The notes under the pieces are model-generated. The model was given only the letters and a program-made list of their open reading frames with translations. It made no database searches and was not told where the DNA came from. DNA of 64,000 nucleotides from Allacma fusca. Its lineage: Eukaryota > Arthropoda > Collembola > Symphypleona > Sminthuridae. Location: positions 54,756,386 through 54,820,385 of the forward strand of contig OX359248.1 in assembly GCA_947179485.1 (NCBI GenBank), in the 5' to 3' direction. A program made the position numbers and the translations under genes. Positions 13,749 to 25,509 of the stretch are shown in pieces (the first letter of the stretch is position 1; each line of letters starts with the position of its first letter).

Positions 13749-14330
13749 GAGTGAGTGAGGAATTCTATGTACAAAAATGATCCGCTCTCCTCATCAATAG
13801 TTTCATTCATCCCAAGTGCATTTCATTCATTGGGACGAAATCGGGTGCTCATCCTGCTCTTAAATATTGTGCATACCTATATCTCTGTATGTATCTATGT
13901 ACTTATACGTATGCACATAAAATTATTAATACGGGGTAGGCTTTTAATTCCCTATATATACAGTTAAAACTTGTTAGAAATTGCGGTACATTATCAATAA
14001 TTTTATATTATGTATTTACTATATAGATATAGATACTTGTATTTATACACACATCATGAAACCCTTGATCCTCTAGCTCTAGTATTGAATCGTGCAAGTA
14101 CAGGAAGGTTGGTTACATTTGTGGGAAATTGTACCAACTGGCAATGAGCTTATACATGAGTATGCTTTTATACTTATAAGTATGTTACTTTTACAAGCTT
14201 TAAGCTTTGCAACTCTTGACTCCCTTGACTGCACTTACTTGATCCGTACATCAATGGGGAGTTACTCCAATGACTGGTTCTATGGAACTATTTCCTCCTC
14301 CCTGTAATACTCAGCAAATGTGCAGGTATA

Positions 14331-14565
14331 CAGTGGACTCCTAATATGAGGAACTCCCTGTCCATGAATGCGTTCCCATAACATATGTATATATTATACA
14401 AATGTATGGGGGGAGACAGGCGACATTATTTGGACACAAGGAGTTTAGTGTATGTACCGTATAAATAATTTTTGTGAGTACAAGTAAAGGCAGGGGTGCT
14501 ACTGTACAAGGATTAAGAGTTGAATGCTCCGTGTAGAGGTGCTCTTATATAGAGAGAGTGCACTG
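14331..14565. mobile_element. MITE-like element, copy 5 (235 bp)
   Basis: The left end CAGTGGACTCCTAATATGAG is preceded by TA. The right end, reverse-complemented, is CAGTGCACTCTCTCTATATA. The interior carries no ORF. One of the clearest two-ended copies. Confidence 0.6.
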
Positions 14566-14992
14566 TGTTATCTCCCTGATATTTAGGATGTGTGTGTAAT
14601 TACCTGTAAATATTGCGTGGAGTTATTTTGTGCATTAGTTATAATTGTTACGCAGCTCGTGATTCTGATATGTAATTCTGTTAAATTGTTGCATTCATTA
14701 TTGCACTCTTGGATTTGATTTGTTTGGCATTGTCATTTGCAATTTTTTTGCATTTAATTAAAAGGTGTGTGTACACATAAATATTAAATATATTTATATA
14801 TAATTAATTATATGTAATTACTATATAAACAAATTACAGGATGCGTGAGACCAATTGAGTCCCTTATAAGAGCATTTTCAGTACACAGTAATAATTTTAA
14901 TATTAATTATTATTACAGAGCCAATGTTTATTTCACACTGATTTTTAATCATTGGGTACAATGCACTTTATCTAGCTGAAAAAAGTGTTGTT

Positions 14993-15222
14993 GTAGTAGA
15001 GCCTCATATTAAAGGTGCGTATTATAACTAAATGAATGATTACGGCTGCATTTTTGGGAATAAATAGTGTATGGAGATTTGCATGGATGTAGAATTAATT
15101 ACTTACTAACAATGCTGTCTCATTGTATTTACCATTAGTTTCAATTGCAATGTAGGACGCATATATGTAATTATAGAAATGATATTGGGAAAGGGTCCTA
15201 TTTTTACGATAGAGTAAAAGTA
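14993..15222. mobile_element. Diverged MITE-like element, copy 6
   Basis: The left end resembles GTAGAGCCTCATATTAAAGG. The right end, reverse-complemented, is TTACTTTTACTCTATCGTAA followed by a CCC-like inner motif. Weak copy, with uncertain limits. Confidence 0.25.
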
Positions 15223-17853
15223 ATACAGATAATAATAATTGTAGCTACCGTATAGGAAAGGACGATAAATTTTATTACCCATGTGCGATCATCATGTGTG
15301 GAAATTTCCGATAAGACTGCCAAGTTTTTCTTTCTTCTAATCTGCCCATAATTATAATATATAAAGGACAGAATCTATAAGATTTATATGTAAGTAATTA
15401 AATCTGCGAAGACAAGGAAAGAAAATGAGCTGATAATGACTTTATATTTCGCATCACACCACTCCTACTCCTCCAGATATGACATACGTAACGTATGTAT
15501 GTACATGTGTCTTCCAAGCGTACACTAGTGCATGGGTTAAACTTGAAGGAGCCCTTGATTGACGCTCTTTGGGATAAATGATGAGTGAACTTGCTCATTT
15601 TCCAGAGATTAATTATCTCTATCTATATGTAATTATGTATATGTATGTATGTATTTTGGGATGTACTTAATGTCTCATTGGATCTCCCCCTCTTAGGATC
15701 AGAGGAATTGAAGCGGAGAAATTCATTCGGGCATTAATAGGTTTCATTTTCCTATGAATAGTTTATCATGTTCGATAATAATTATTCGAGTAAAAAATAA
15801 TTAGATAATTTTTCCCTCTAAAACTTCCCACTATGTAGCAAAATAGCGAGTCTTATCAGCAACAAGGTTACAAATTAACTTGAATTTGTGTACACTATTA
15901 ACACATTTGCACAAACTCATAAATTCATCCTAGTCTTATTTCTCTAATAATCTTATTTACACGCTCATCCTATCATATGTGTGGTTATGTTCTGGGAAGA
16001 TGCTAAAATCAACTAATTATTTTATGTACAATATGAGAAGATGCTTGTTTGAATTAGATTTTTTTTGTGGCTATTTTTATATAATCACGGGTTATAATTT
16101 GCTAGATTTTTGTTATTGATTCTCCGGAGGTTTGGTAGTATTCAGTGTTGATTCAGATTTGCATTACTTTTGCCTCTCAAGGAATCAGTGCAAATGTTTG
16201 GTTTTGCATCTTAGCGGAGAATATTGCAGAATGAATAAATTGTGTATGTGTGTGTGTGTGTGTATCTATGTATATGGATGAATTATGATAAACGTTGAAA
16301 TAACTGATGCTTTTATTAATACTTTATGAGACGATATATGAGGAGCTAAATCCTTTGAAAGGAAAAGATAATCTTCTAAATAGGATTCCCTTGACTCATC
16401 CTCCTCCCCAGCTACTGAATTACTTATTAATATTATACAAGCCGTAGATACTTAATATTATTATTTAATTATAGATAGGACTGAATCAGATAAGATTTCC
16501 TGCAGCGACGCACGCACATGTCACGTCCTTTCCACTTGTTGTCTACAAAATGTGTCTATCACCCCCTTACCCCATTATATATGGAGTGATAATTTGACGT
16601 GTATAGACGTTAAAATAATCACTTTGATCCTTTCTTATACGTAGTTTATGGTCAGAGTAAATTGAGTTGTGTCAGCGTGTATTTAATAATTAGGGGGATT
16701 GGATTTAGCCTGAGAGAGAGAGAGAAGTCTGGTTGTGTAATTCAGGGACAGGGTCTCATTATATAACGAATTTTTAATTTATGGATACGAAAATAAATTT
16801 ACTACAGTACTACTACGACTGGACGGAATTCAGGATTGTTTTCATGGAGATAATAATTGTTTTTGTCACTGGGCGTTCACGTGCTTTTATTTAATTTAAA
16901 TCTCATCTTGGAGCTCATGGACAGTATGTTTTCACACTGAAATAATTCTTCCTGTAATCCTACTCGGGACTTAAAATAATTCTGTGTGTGTATGTGTTTG
17001 TATATGGTATAGAGAGGGAATAAAATATTTTCCAGAGAGAATTTAAAAAAAAAAGATAGGGATAAGTTTGTGCAGCTGGACCCGAACAGGTCATATAAAA
17101 AGGTTTGTGATCAAATTCAAACGTTGATAAATAAGGGATGAGTTTTTCTATTTCCGTCTTATTTGATTCCATGCGATGCCCGTTTTAAAGAGCAGCTCTG
17201 ACGTCATCTGTCCTCTCATCTCCTCCACAATTTCATTCACCTACACACTTGGTTGGCTTGTGCTTATGGAGACGTATAAAAATATATGAGTACTGATCAG
17301 AACGTGTGCCTGATAAATAGTGTGCACTCTTTTTATAGAAGAATCCCTTTAATGTAAAGAACTTGTGTGCTAGTAGAGATGGAGGGGGCTCAATGCTCAA
17401 TTAAAGAGACGAAATAAAAGTGTTTTGTGCGTGTGTCTGTGTGTGTGTGTTGTGTACTTGTAGGGGGAAGTGTTGAAATATTTTGCATTGTTTTAGTGAA
17501 CGGAGTACATATGTACATCTGCATTTTTGTTAGGGAGGGGGAGGGTAAGAGCGAGGGTGCACTGTATCATTTCCTTAACTTCCCTTGCTTCATCCCCGTT
17601 ATGTCCAAAGTTCGAATGTAAGTACGGGAGTTTTCTCAACCGTGGGACTTCCCAGATACTATGGTATTACCTTTGTATGTACATAGGTAGTATTTCAGAG
17701 CTTCTCAAGTCAGAAGTTTGTTTAGGCGATGCTTATGTGCAGAAAAAATGTGCAGAATTTCCATCAAATTAGTACCTACATGTCCACTGACGTAAGTTCT
17801 GGGCATTTGCAAAACAGAAGGCGTTGAATGAAAATCCACTATTTACTTGGTCT
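15223..17853. other. Non-coding DNA
   Basis: AT-rich sequence with short GT tracts (16247-16264). Nothing else is seen. Confidence 0.6.
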
Positions 17854-18206
17854 CAGGGTTGGCCATATTTGAAATAATTATTGTCACTGGCGATTTACCT
17901 GTCTGGTTTAAGATCCTTTCAAAATGCCCGCGGAAAAATCAAAACCGCCATTTGAAAATGTTGTCTAACATCTCGAAACAATCTTTTGAAAATTTCCAGT
18001 TGAGGATATTATTATAAAATTAGTCGCAACGTCGCAAGTCACAAAAATTCGATTTCCTTGGTGAAAACCTAAATGACGGAATTTGCCAGATGAGAATTTT
18101 TTTTAAAATCTCAGACGCCACACATTTAAAACTCCTCCAGATCCATATCTCCGCAAAAGACGCCATAAATTACATTTACCCTAAAAGCCCCAATTATCCA
18201 GCCCTG
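17854..18206. mobile_element. hAT-like non-autonomous DNA element (353 bp)
   Basis: The segment begins CAGGGTTGGCCATATTTG and ends CCAATTATCCAGCCCTG, whose reverse complement is CAGGGCTGGATAATTGG. These are short imperfect terminal inverted repeats of the CAGGG-TGG type seen in many hAT superfamily elements. The interior has a base composition unlike its flanks and no transposase. A clear 8-bp target duplication is not visible, so family assignment rests on the ends only. Confidence 0.4.
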
Positions 18207-19084
18207 TTTATGGTAACTGACAATGAGCGGTAAATTTTTTTTGAACTGTCCATTGAGCTTGAGACTTTCAAGAATTTTGTTTTTGTCACTCTTCCTAATT
18301 TGCGTGAGTAGAATGTATTTGTAGGATGTTGTCCATTATTTCAAGTTATGTATATAGTTTCCCAATAGTTTTTACTTTCCTAAATATGATTGTCTTATTG
18401 TCTAGTTGCATATTATATACATATGTGTAGGAACCTGGTTGTTTACAAATAACTTAAAATAAACTAAGGTGGAGTCAAATGGAACCCAGTCCATTCATTG
18501 TAATCGGTAGAGAAGACGAGAATGTTTAATTTGGGGTAAAAGTTGTAGAAATTGGAGAATAATCCTGTTTTGTAGGAATTAACGTACACGTAAAGAAATA
18601 GTATGACGTGTTGTTTATAAAATGCATGCATTCCCTTCCCATCTCCTCTCCACAGAGATTCTCACATTCGTACGGCTGTTACATATGAGCGGGCTTGTTT
18701 TGTTGTTGCATAAAGGAAAATTGCAGGGATGAGCTCCATATTTTTCTTTTCTGCAGTTCACACATCTCTTGCGAGCATGTGTAATAAATTAATGTTATAT
18801 TATAATTTGTAGAGTTACCAGTGGCTATTTAATAGCTAATTTATGGTCGTTAAGTGTAACTTAGCCGACGCTAGATCATCTTATTGAAGAAAAAATTGAG
18901 TTGACGCCGAGGAGATTTGTTGAGTGTCCTGAATTTCCATGTTGCGAAATCTGGGCTTCTTTCTGTAATCGTCGGCATCCTCAGCTTCTCGGAGATATTG
19001 CTGTAATATTTTTTAACTTACTTGGGTCAGTTTGTTTTTTTTTGTTTTGTTTTCATATATACATACATACAGATACAAAACAAC

Positions 19085-19965
19085 TATAACTACCATTTCA
19101 AATGGGGTAGCTCATAACTCAAGGAAAAACTAAATTTTATTATAATTCACAGTAATAAATCACTACCAAAAACAAAACCAACGTAACCATGAATTAAATA
19201 ATTTCATAATACTGTAAATACAGCACACAAATAATTTTAAATAGAATAAAACTCAACAGGCTTGAATTCATGCAGAAAATAAAAGAGCACTGAATTTATT
19301 GCAGAGTAACACAATCAAGTTAACTCACAATCAGCGAAACTTATTTAGAAAAAGATAATAATAACTGAAATATTGCCAAATTGCTTAAATACAAATACAT
19401 CTAAAATGAAATAAAATTCACGAATTGGAAAACAATTATTATTGTCCATTAATGAAAACAAATGCGGCACCGCCAAAATTGAGGGGGAAAGTGTAACTGC
19501 TCACTTAAATCGAAACCCAGCAGTTAGTAGATACGTTTAAAATCTAAAGCGGAAAAAGATTTCCCAGTAACAAAAAAAAAACAAACGAAATTGCCCAGCG
19601 ACAAGTTAAAACAATAAATAACGTTCTGTAACAAAATTGACACAAAATTGGCCCCTAATAAAATTAAACGGGTAAATGGTTCTGTAAGAAATTAATACAG
19701 AATGCACCCGAAGCAAAATATAAAATCAATTATAAAAAGTAATAATTGTAAATTATTATAGTTTGTTAGAAAATTAATAACCAAGACTGGAAACCAAAAC
19801 ACGGGGAAAACATTATTAAGGGTTTTTGTAAAAAAAACCAGCGTTTAAAAATAGGGTTTGTGACGCCAAATACAAAGGGAAGGACTCAGAGCAGCAGTAT
19901 TTATTAACAACGGGACAGGAAATCATAGAAAAATGTGTTCCCTCCACAGATTTGTCTCTATAAGA
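19085..19965 (-). repeat. A-rich, strand-skewed block, possibly a transposon remnant
   Basis: About 0.9 kb with many A and few T on the + strand, in sharp contrast to the balanced A/T on either side. It has C-containing stretches (GGCACCGCCAAAATTGAGGG; TGTGACGCCAAATAC near 19859) and no coding frame. The skew suggests an inserted sequence read from the minus strand, such as a retroelement non-coding part. No end repeats or known motif allow a family name. Confidence 0.3.
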
Positions 19966-20564
19966 TAAATTGACTCTAGCCCATCTCCATATATGAGCCG
20001 GGTTTAATCATTTGAGCTGGGAGTGCTAATTTGTGGTAGTGACGTAATGAAAATGGTATTGCCAAGACGTGAGAGATATCTTTTATGTATACAATTACTT
20101 ATATAGACGGTGGCTGGCATGGAACAATTTTTTTTTTTGCATTTTGCATTTTGCACATGCAAAAATAATATACTCACTTACTGCCGGAGACGTAATTATT
20201 TATAATGCACACACAGCTCTCGCTCTAGGGTTGACGAATGTTTTGGCCAGAGACATTTCGGGCTATAGGTGAATGCACTGGCCTTAATAGCTCCGAGGGA
20301 TAGAAGAACCCAAACTTCCTTCACATTGCCCAAGTCTAGAGATCCTATTTACTCCATGCTTTTGCTCACACGTGTAATTATGCATGCATCTATTAAATCA
20401 TGTAGTTTTTTGTCACCCCCTTTTATGACTCTCCTCCAGTCCCTCGCCTATTTCTGCATAGTACCTATTAAAATAGTAGTATGCAAAAGTGTGTACAGTA
20501 CGTATGTGTACCTATAATACACATATTGAATTTTATGCCGTACTAGAGTTCACACATTTTCTGA

Positions 20565-20567
<3 letters not shown>

Positions 20568-20595
<28 letters not shown>
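20568..20595. repeat. (CT)n microsatellite
   Basis: About fourteen CT units. Confidence 0.9.
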
Positions 20596-22025
20596 CCACT
20601 GTTCTGTAGTTCCAGATAGATCACTTGAGAGTTTGTTTTGAGATAGAGAATTTTCTGTTTAGTCTGCTCTTCTTTCCCTTCGCTCCGAGACTACTCAGTC
20701 AGGCTGAGGCACTGTAAAAGTATCGGATTGTTAAACTTGTAATTATGCACATCCCTGAAATTCCTTTTCAATGGTTTTCCTTCCTCTCCATGTGTGTAAT
20801 AAAAAGTCCATACTGTAGTCAATGTTCTATAGCTAATATCTGTGAAGGTAGGATTTTATGTAAGGCAGTAGTAAAGTTAAATGTGCAATAAAATGTAATG
20901 TAGATATACATATGTATGTATGTATGTACCTCCTTTGAATCTACAGAGATGTAATTATTCACACTTGAGTTTGTTTTTTCTTTTGCTATCTTTTTTATAT
21001 ACAAAAATGAAGCAATGGGCATACATACATATGTGAACGTACTTTTTAAATAAATGATGTACATCAGTGAGTCCATGCATGTACATATGTAAGTTGTCAC
21101 ATTAAGTAATTACATATATAAAAACGAAGCCCCGGGAATGAAGAATTACTCTGTGAAGGCTGGTTGTAATTATATTACATATATGTACATAATTATATTT
21201 ACGTATTGGGTAGGGATAAGGAGTAATCTGTCTGCTTCGTTGCAAAAAAAAAAAATAAGGTTGCATTTACTAAATGCACACAAGTCACTTTTTCCGTTCC
21301 CTTTTGTGAATGCACTTTGGAAAGGAAATTCAAAAGTCTGGAGGGGGCTGGCTGGATGACTGTATATGTATGTATATGTAGATACATATGTGCATGGCAA
21401 AGAATTCTTTTTTTTTCAGTCTTCTTTTTCTTCACGTCTTTGAGAGCCGACTAACGTTTATTTATTTTTTGCAGGATACTATATGCAATGCTCATTTATT
21501 ATTTCAGGGATGAGGTGAGTGTGAAATCTGTCTGTGAGCGCTTTGGATGTAACGCCGATAAATGCACTCTTTTTTCCCTTGACATATGCCATTGTATTTT
21601 CTCGTCACTGTGTATGGTTACTAGAGCAAGAGCGGCTCCTTGTAGTGTGACTTCGTCTTCTTTTTATATATCTGTAATTACGTATGCATGCATGTATCCG
21701 TGTGCATACTCATTATGCATGTAATTGGTTAAAGTATATTCGGAGACAAGGTTTTATGGCTGGGGTACATTTACTACAATTGTGCATAAGTACATATATG
21801 GTTACAGGGTTCCACCAAATGTTTCCCTCTTTCCTTTAAATAGTATAATTTCGTAAGGAAGAGAATTAAGGTCTAAAAACATTTCGTGGCTCGTAATTTA
21901 TTACAAATGTTTTAGCACATTTTTGAAGGTAACTTGATTGACCCAGGCCAACATCGATCACTGAAGCGACAGAAGTTGTCAGTAGACAAAATCAGGAATG
22001 TTGAGACTCTACTTACAATTAGTAC

Positions 22026-22026
<1 letters not shown>

Positions 22027-22056
<30 letters not shown>

Positions 22057-22075
22057 TGTATGTATGTATGTATGT
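22027..22075. repeat. (TATG)n tetranucleotide repeat
   Basis: About twelve TATG units. The same tetranucleotide recurs at 56144-56182 and, in a shorter run, at 28300-28321. Confidence 0.95.
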
Positions 22076-22571
22076 GATAAAATGATTTGTGAAATTAAAT
22101 GAAAGTTTTGAGAACAAGTTTGGACACTTGGAGGCTTATGTAGGAAATATTATTTCAAAATTTAATAAAATTTAATATTTAAAATCCAGACCCTCTCTGT
22201 GAAAATTTTTTCAACTTAAGACAATTTCATACTTACGAATGTACTGTGACACTATGAGGGCTATAAGGTTAAGGACTGTCAGGGCAGTAAAGGGTTAACA
22301 TCTTGTGTTCACGATGCATTTGTAATAATTATGACTCTTCCGGAAAGTGTGTCCATAAAAGCATCCTATTTTTCACAGATCTTGAAGATTCTTCCTTATC
22401 CTGCAAGACGAACTGCCAGGTGATTAAGATACATCTTATTGTCAGATTTCTTTTGATAAGTTATTAGAACGTGAAATTTGCATGTTTCCTTCCCTTCACA
22501 CTGACTATATGAGCTTCTAAAAATAAATGAACTGGAAGTTTATAAAAATTTCCTAGCAATACTGTCTTAGA

Positions 22572-22593
22572 ATATATATATATATATATATAT
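22572..22593. repeat. (AT)n microsatellite
   Basis: About eleven AT units. Confidence 0.9.
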
Positions 22594-23759
22594 GTGGAAC
22601 TTCTTGCTCCAATAAAAAAAAATCTGAGAAGAAAATAAATCCATACACAAAAGAGTTTTATTTTCCCAATAAGCGCTGAGCAGTTCCTCCAGTTGTCATT
22701 CCCTTGGAATAATTTTTGAAAAGCTTATAACTTCTCTTTTATATTTTATTATTCCCAGAAATTTTATACCCCACAGTAACTTCTTTTCCCATATCTTACA
22801 TCTTATTGACTTCCATTGAACACCCGTTTTTTTTTGTCAAAAATCTTTGACTTTGACGAGAAAAGGAAAAAGATCCGCATATGGGATTAGTACATGGATT
22901 TGCATGAGGTACAATTTTAGGTTTGATGTTTCTCCTCATTTGGATCTCAAAGAGTTCAATAAGTGCTCGCATTTCAAAAGGTCCGTATAGGTAAAAATAA
23001 TTTGTGACACGTTCATATGTACCTACATAAATATATGCATATATCTACATATATCTAATTAGATGGATTTCATACATAACGTAAATATTCAGACGCACTG
23101 GCTCAAATACAGAGGATTACAGGATATTTACATGGGGAATAATAATACAATGATGAATGGATTTTTGCGCAGGGACTCCGAGTGTAAATATCCCAGAGGC
23201 TTCTGCAACTCCCATCACTGTTTTGATACGTCTGAGGAATTTAGTGTAATATTATGGGGGAAAAAAAGAGAAAAGTTTTTTGGGTATAATAATTTGGAGC
23301 ATTTACGTCAATGGATAGATGTTTTGTTAATGGTGCCATGACGCTGAGGAATTTCATCCCTCTTCACTCTTCACTCTTCACCCCCTCCCCCTCCCCTCCA
23401 AAAGTCTTTTGTTACACTTTGCATGAGTCCGTTTGGTTTGTGTATGTATTGGGGTATGACTCTGACTTTGCTGCTACTACTATAATGGAAAGGGATGCGA
23501 TGAGTGTGTAACGTATACAAACATTTGGATCTCAACACATACATACATAGTAATTACATACCTATGGGAAGAAAACTGCAGAGAGCTTCCACTTGATACT
23601 ATTGATGCCTCAACTCCTTTTACTGGTTTAGGTCAGTGGCCGATCTTCCTATATAAGAAATGCATTTTGCTCACAATCAGAGAGTCAGTCAATGGCATGC
23701 GGATCTCAGACTTTCCCACTCTCTTGTATCCACAGAGTATATATTGTATATAGTATATG

Positions 23760-23763
<4 letters not shown>

Positions 23764-23791
<28 letters not shown>
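23764..23791. repeat. (GT)n microsatellite
   Basis: About fourteen TG units. Confidence 0.9.
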
Positions 23792-25457
23792 GATGTGTAT
23801 AGTGCTGGATGCATGGATTGTATTCGCATAAATAATGAGGCTATGTATGTATCTATGTATATAGGCATGGAGATGATTCTAAGGGATTATAGGTGCTGTA
23901 TACAGACAGACGTTAGATTTGAGTCTTGCTTTACTTTACTATACCAGAGGGACCGGAGCAGACTCTCACCATGTCTCTGTTATCTGTTAACGTGACTAAT
24001 GGTCTCCGCCATGGTCGTCACCTGCATTCAACAGAAACAAAGACCATGGTAAATGGCTTTTGTGTATACTTTTGCTATGTACGTTTGGCGTAAGTATACC
24101 TACCTGTGTCTCAAGTTACAGGGCAAGAGTAAATAGTGAGTCCTTCTCTACTGTTACTCTTTCCCCCTGTAACGTTTTTTTTGGCCAAGTTCAAATAATT
24201 ATATAAATATTCAGAGGACGGTGACTGGGAAGAATTTCTATTGTCTTTTCATTCACACCATACCCTTACTTTACTGTACTGTATTGCATCTCGACAGGGA
24301 TAATTGTTCCATGTGAATGTACTTTTGAGTAATTACTTGTAGATACACGTATATAGATAGATACTTATAAGTAAATGTCCCTGTCTGGGCATGCATGTGT
24401 GGTGTCTATAATTGTGTGTAATTATTCAAGTGTAACGTGTGGACTTGGTCTATATAAGGCGTCTGCTATCATTCTAGGACTACAAGTCCTTTTCATAATA
24501 TTCTTCCTTCCCTGCAGATGTAGACAATTGACGGAGTGTTTGTTTGCTTCCCTTTGGTTTTCTTATTGTCATTAAACTGTACAAACCCAAGTGAGCTCTT
24601 GCTGTTCATGACCCCTTAAAGGAGCGTTTTTCTCTCTGGGGACAAAGATTGCTTTTGTAATAATTGCTATAATTAATTACTTATTATATACTTACTTATA
24701 GGAATGTTGGAATATTGTCTCGTTTAGCAGAATGCTAATTTGTCTCCTCAGGAGAGGGTGATATTTTAGAGGATAAAATTTTGATAATATATCTGATTGG
24801 GGGAGGGGTTGGGTGTTGTGCTTATATAAAGACTGGACTCAAATTTTGCCAATTTTTTTCTTTGGGATTCGCAAAGACAGAAGGATTTGAAAGGTTCTTA
24901 GTTGCTTGTATGACTATTGCAGATGTGGGATTTTTTGTTTTTTTGTTCCAGTTGACAAGATATAGGTAAATTTTGAATGATTAATGTTATATGGGGATTT
25001 ATTGATGTTTTTCTCTAACTCAAAAAAAGTAAGTAGTTCAAGTATGTATGTATCTAGTTATATTAGACAATTTTTATCACTCGTTGTCAGCCAGGGTCCT
25101 GTATCTGTATTATTTTGGAAGAATAAGGTATAAGTACATCGATAGATAGAATATTGGACAGTAAGGATAAAAATGCATTATAGAACGTGCGGGCCAAATA
25201 CTTATATGACACAAGTTGATTTACCATACGGCAAGCGGATGTGACGTCAGACTGAGTCTGTTACATATGTACATGTCTACTTTTCGGATTATCTACTTAT
25301 AAACTTATATAGGTACATACTTAGACGTGTATAAGTGGAGAAGGGCTGTTTATTATAATACACGCTCTAATGCTTTCTGCAGTTTCATCGCTCACTTTTT
25401 TTATCATCCGCAATTTTCTCTCTCGTTTAGAATTATAGCCATATGTATGTATATATA

Positions 25458-25461
<4 letters not shown>

Positions 25462-25507
<46 letters not shown>
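25462..25507. repeat. (AT)n microsatellite
   Basis: About 23 AT units. They cause open frames on both strands that are not genes. Confidence 0.95.

Positions 25508-25509
<2 letters not shown>

Noticed and set aside
22245-22300. Possible further copy of the TA-flanked element family
   Set aside because: Only part of the end motif is present and no inverted partner was found.
23063-23341. 92-codon plus-strand frame with several cysteines
   Set aside because: Composition and codon use look random and there are no convincing splice sites at its edges.
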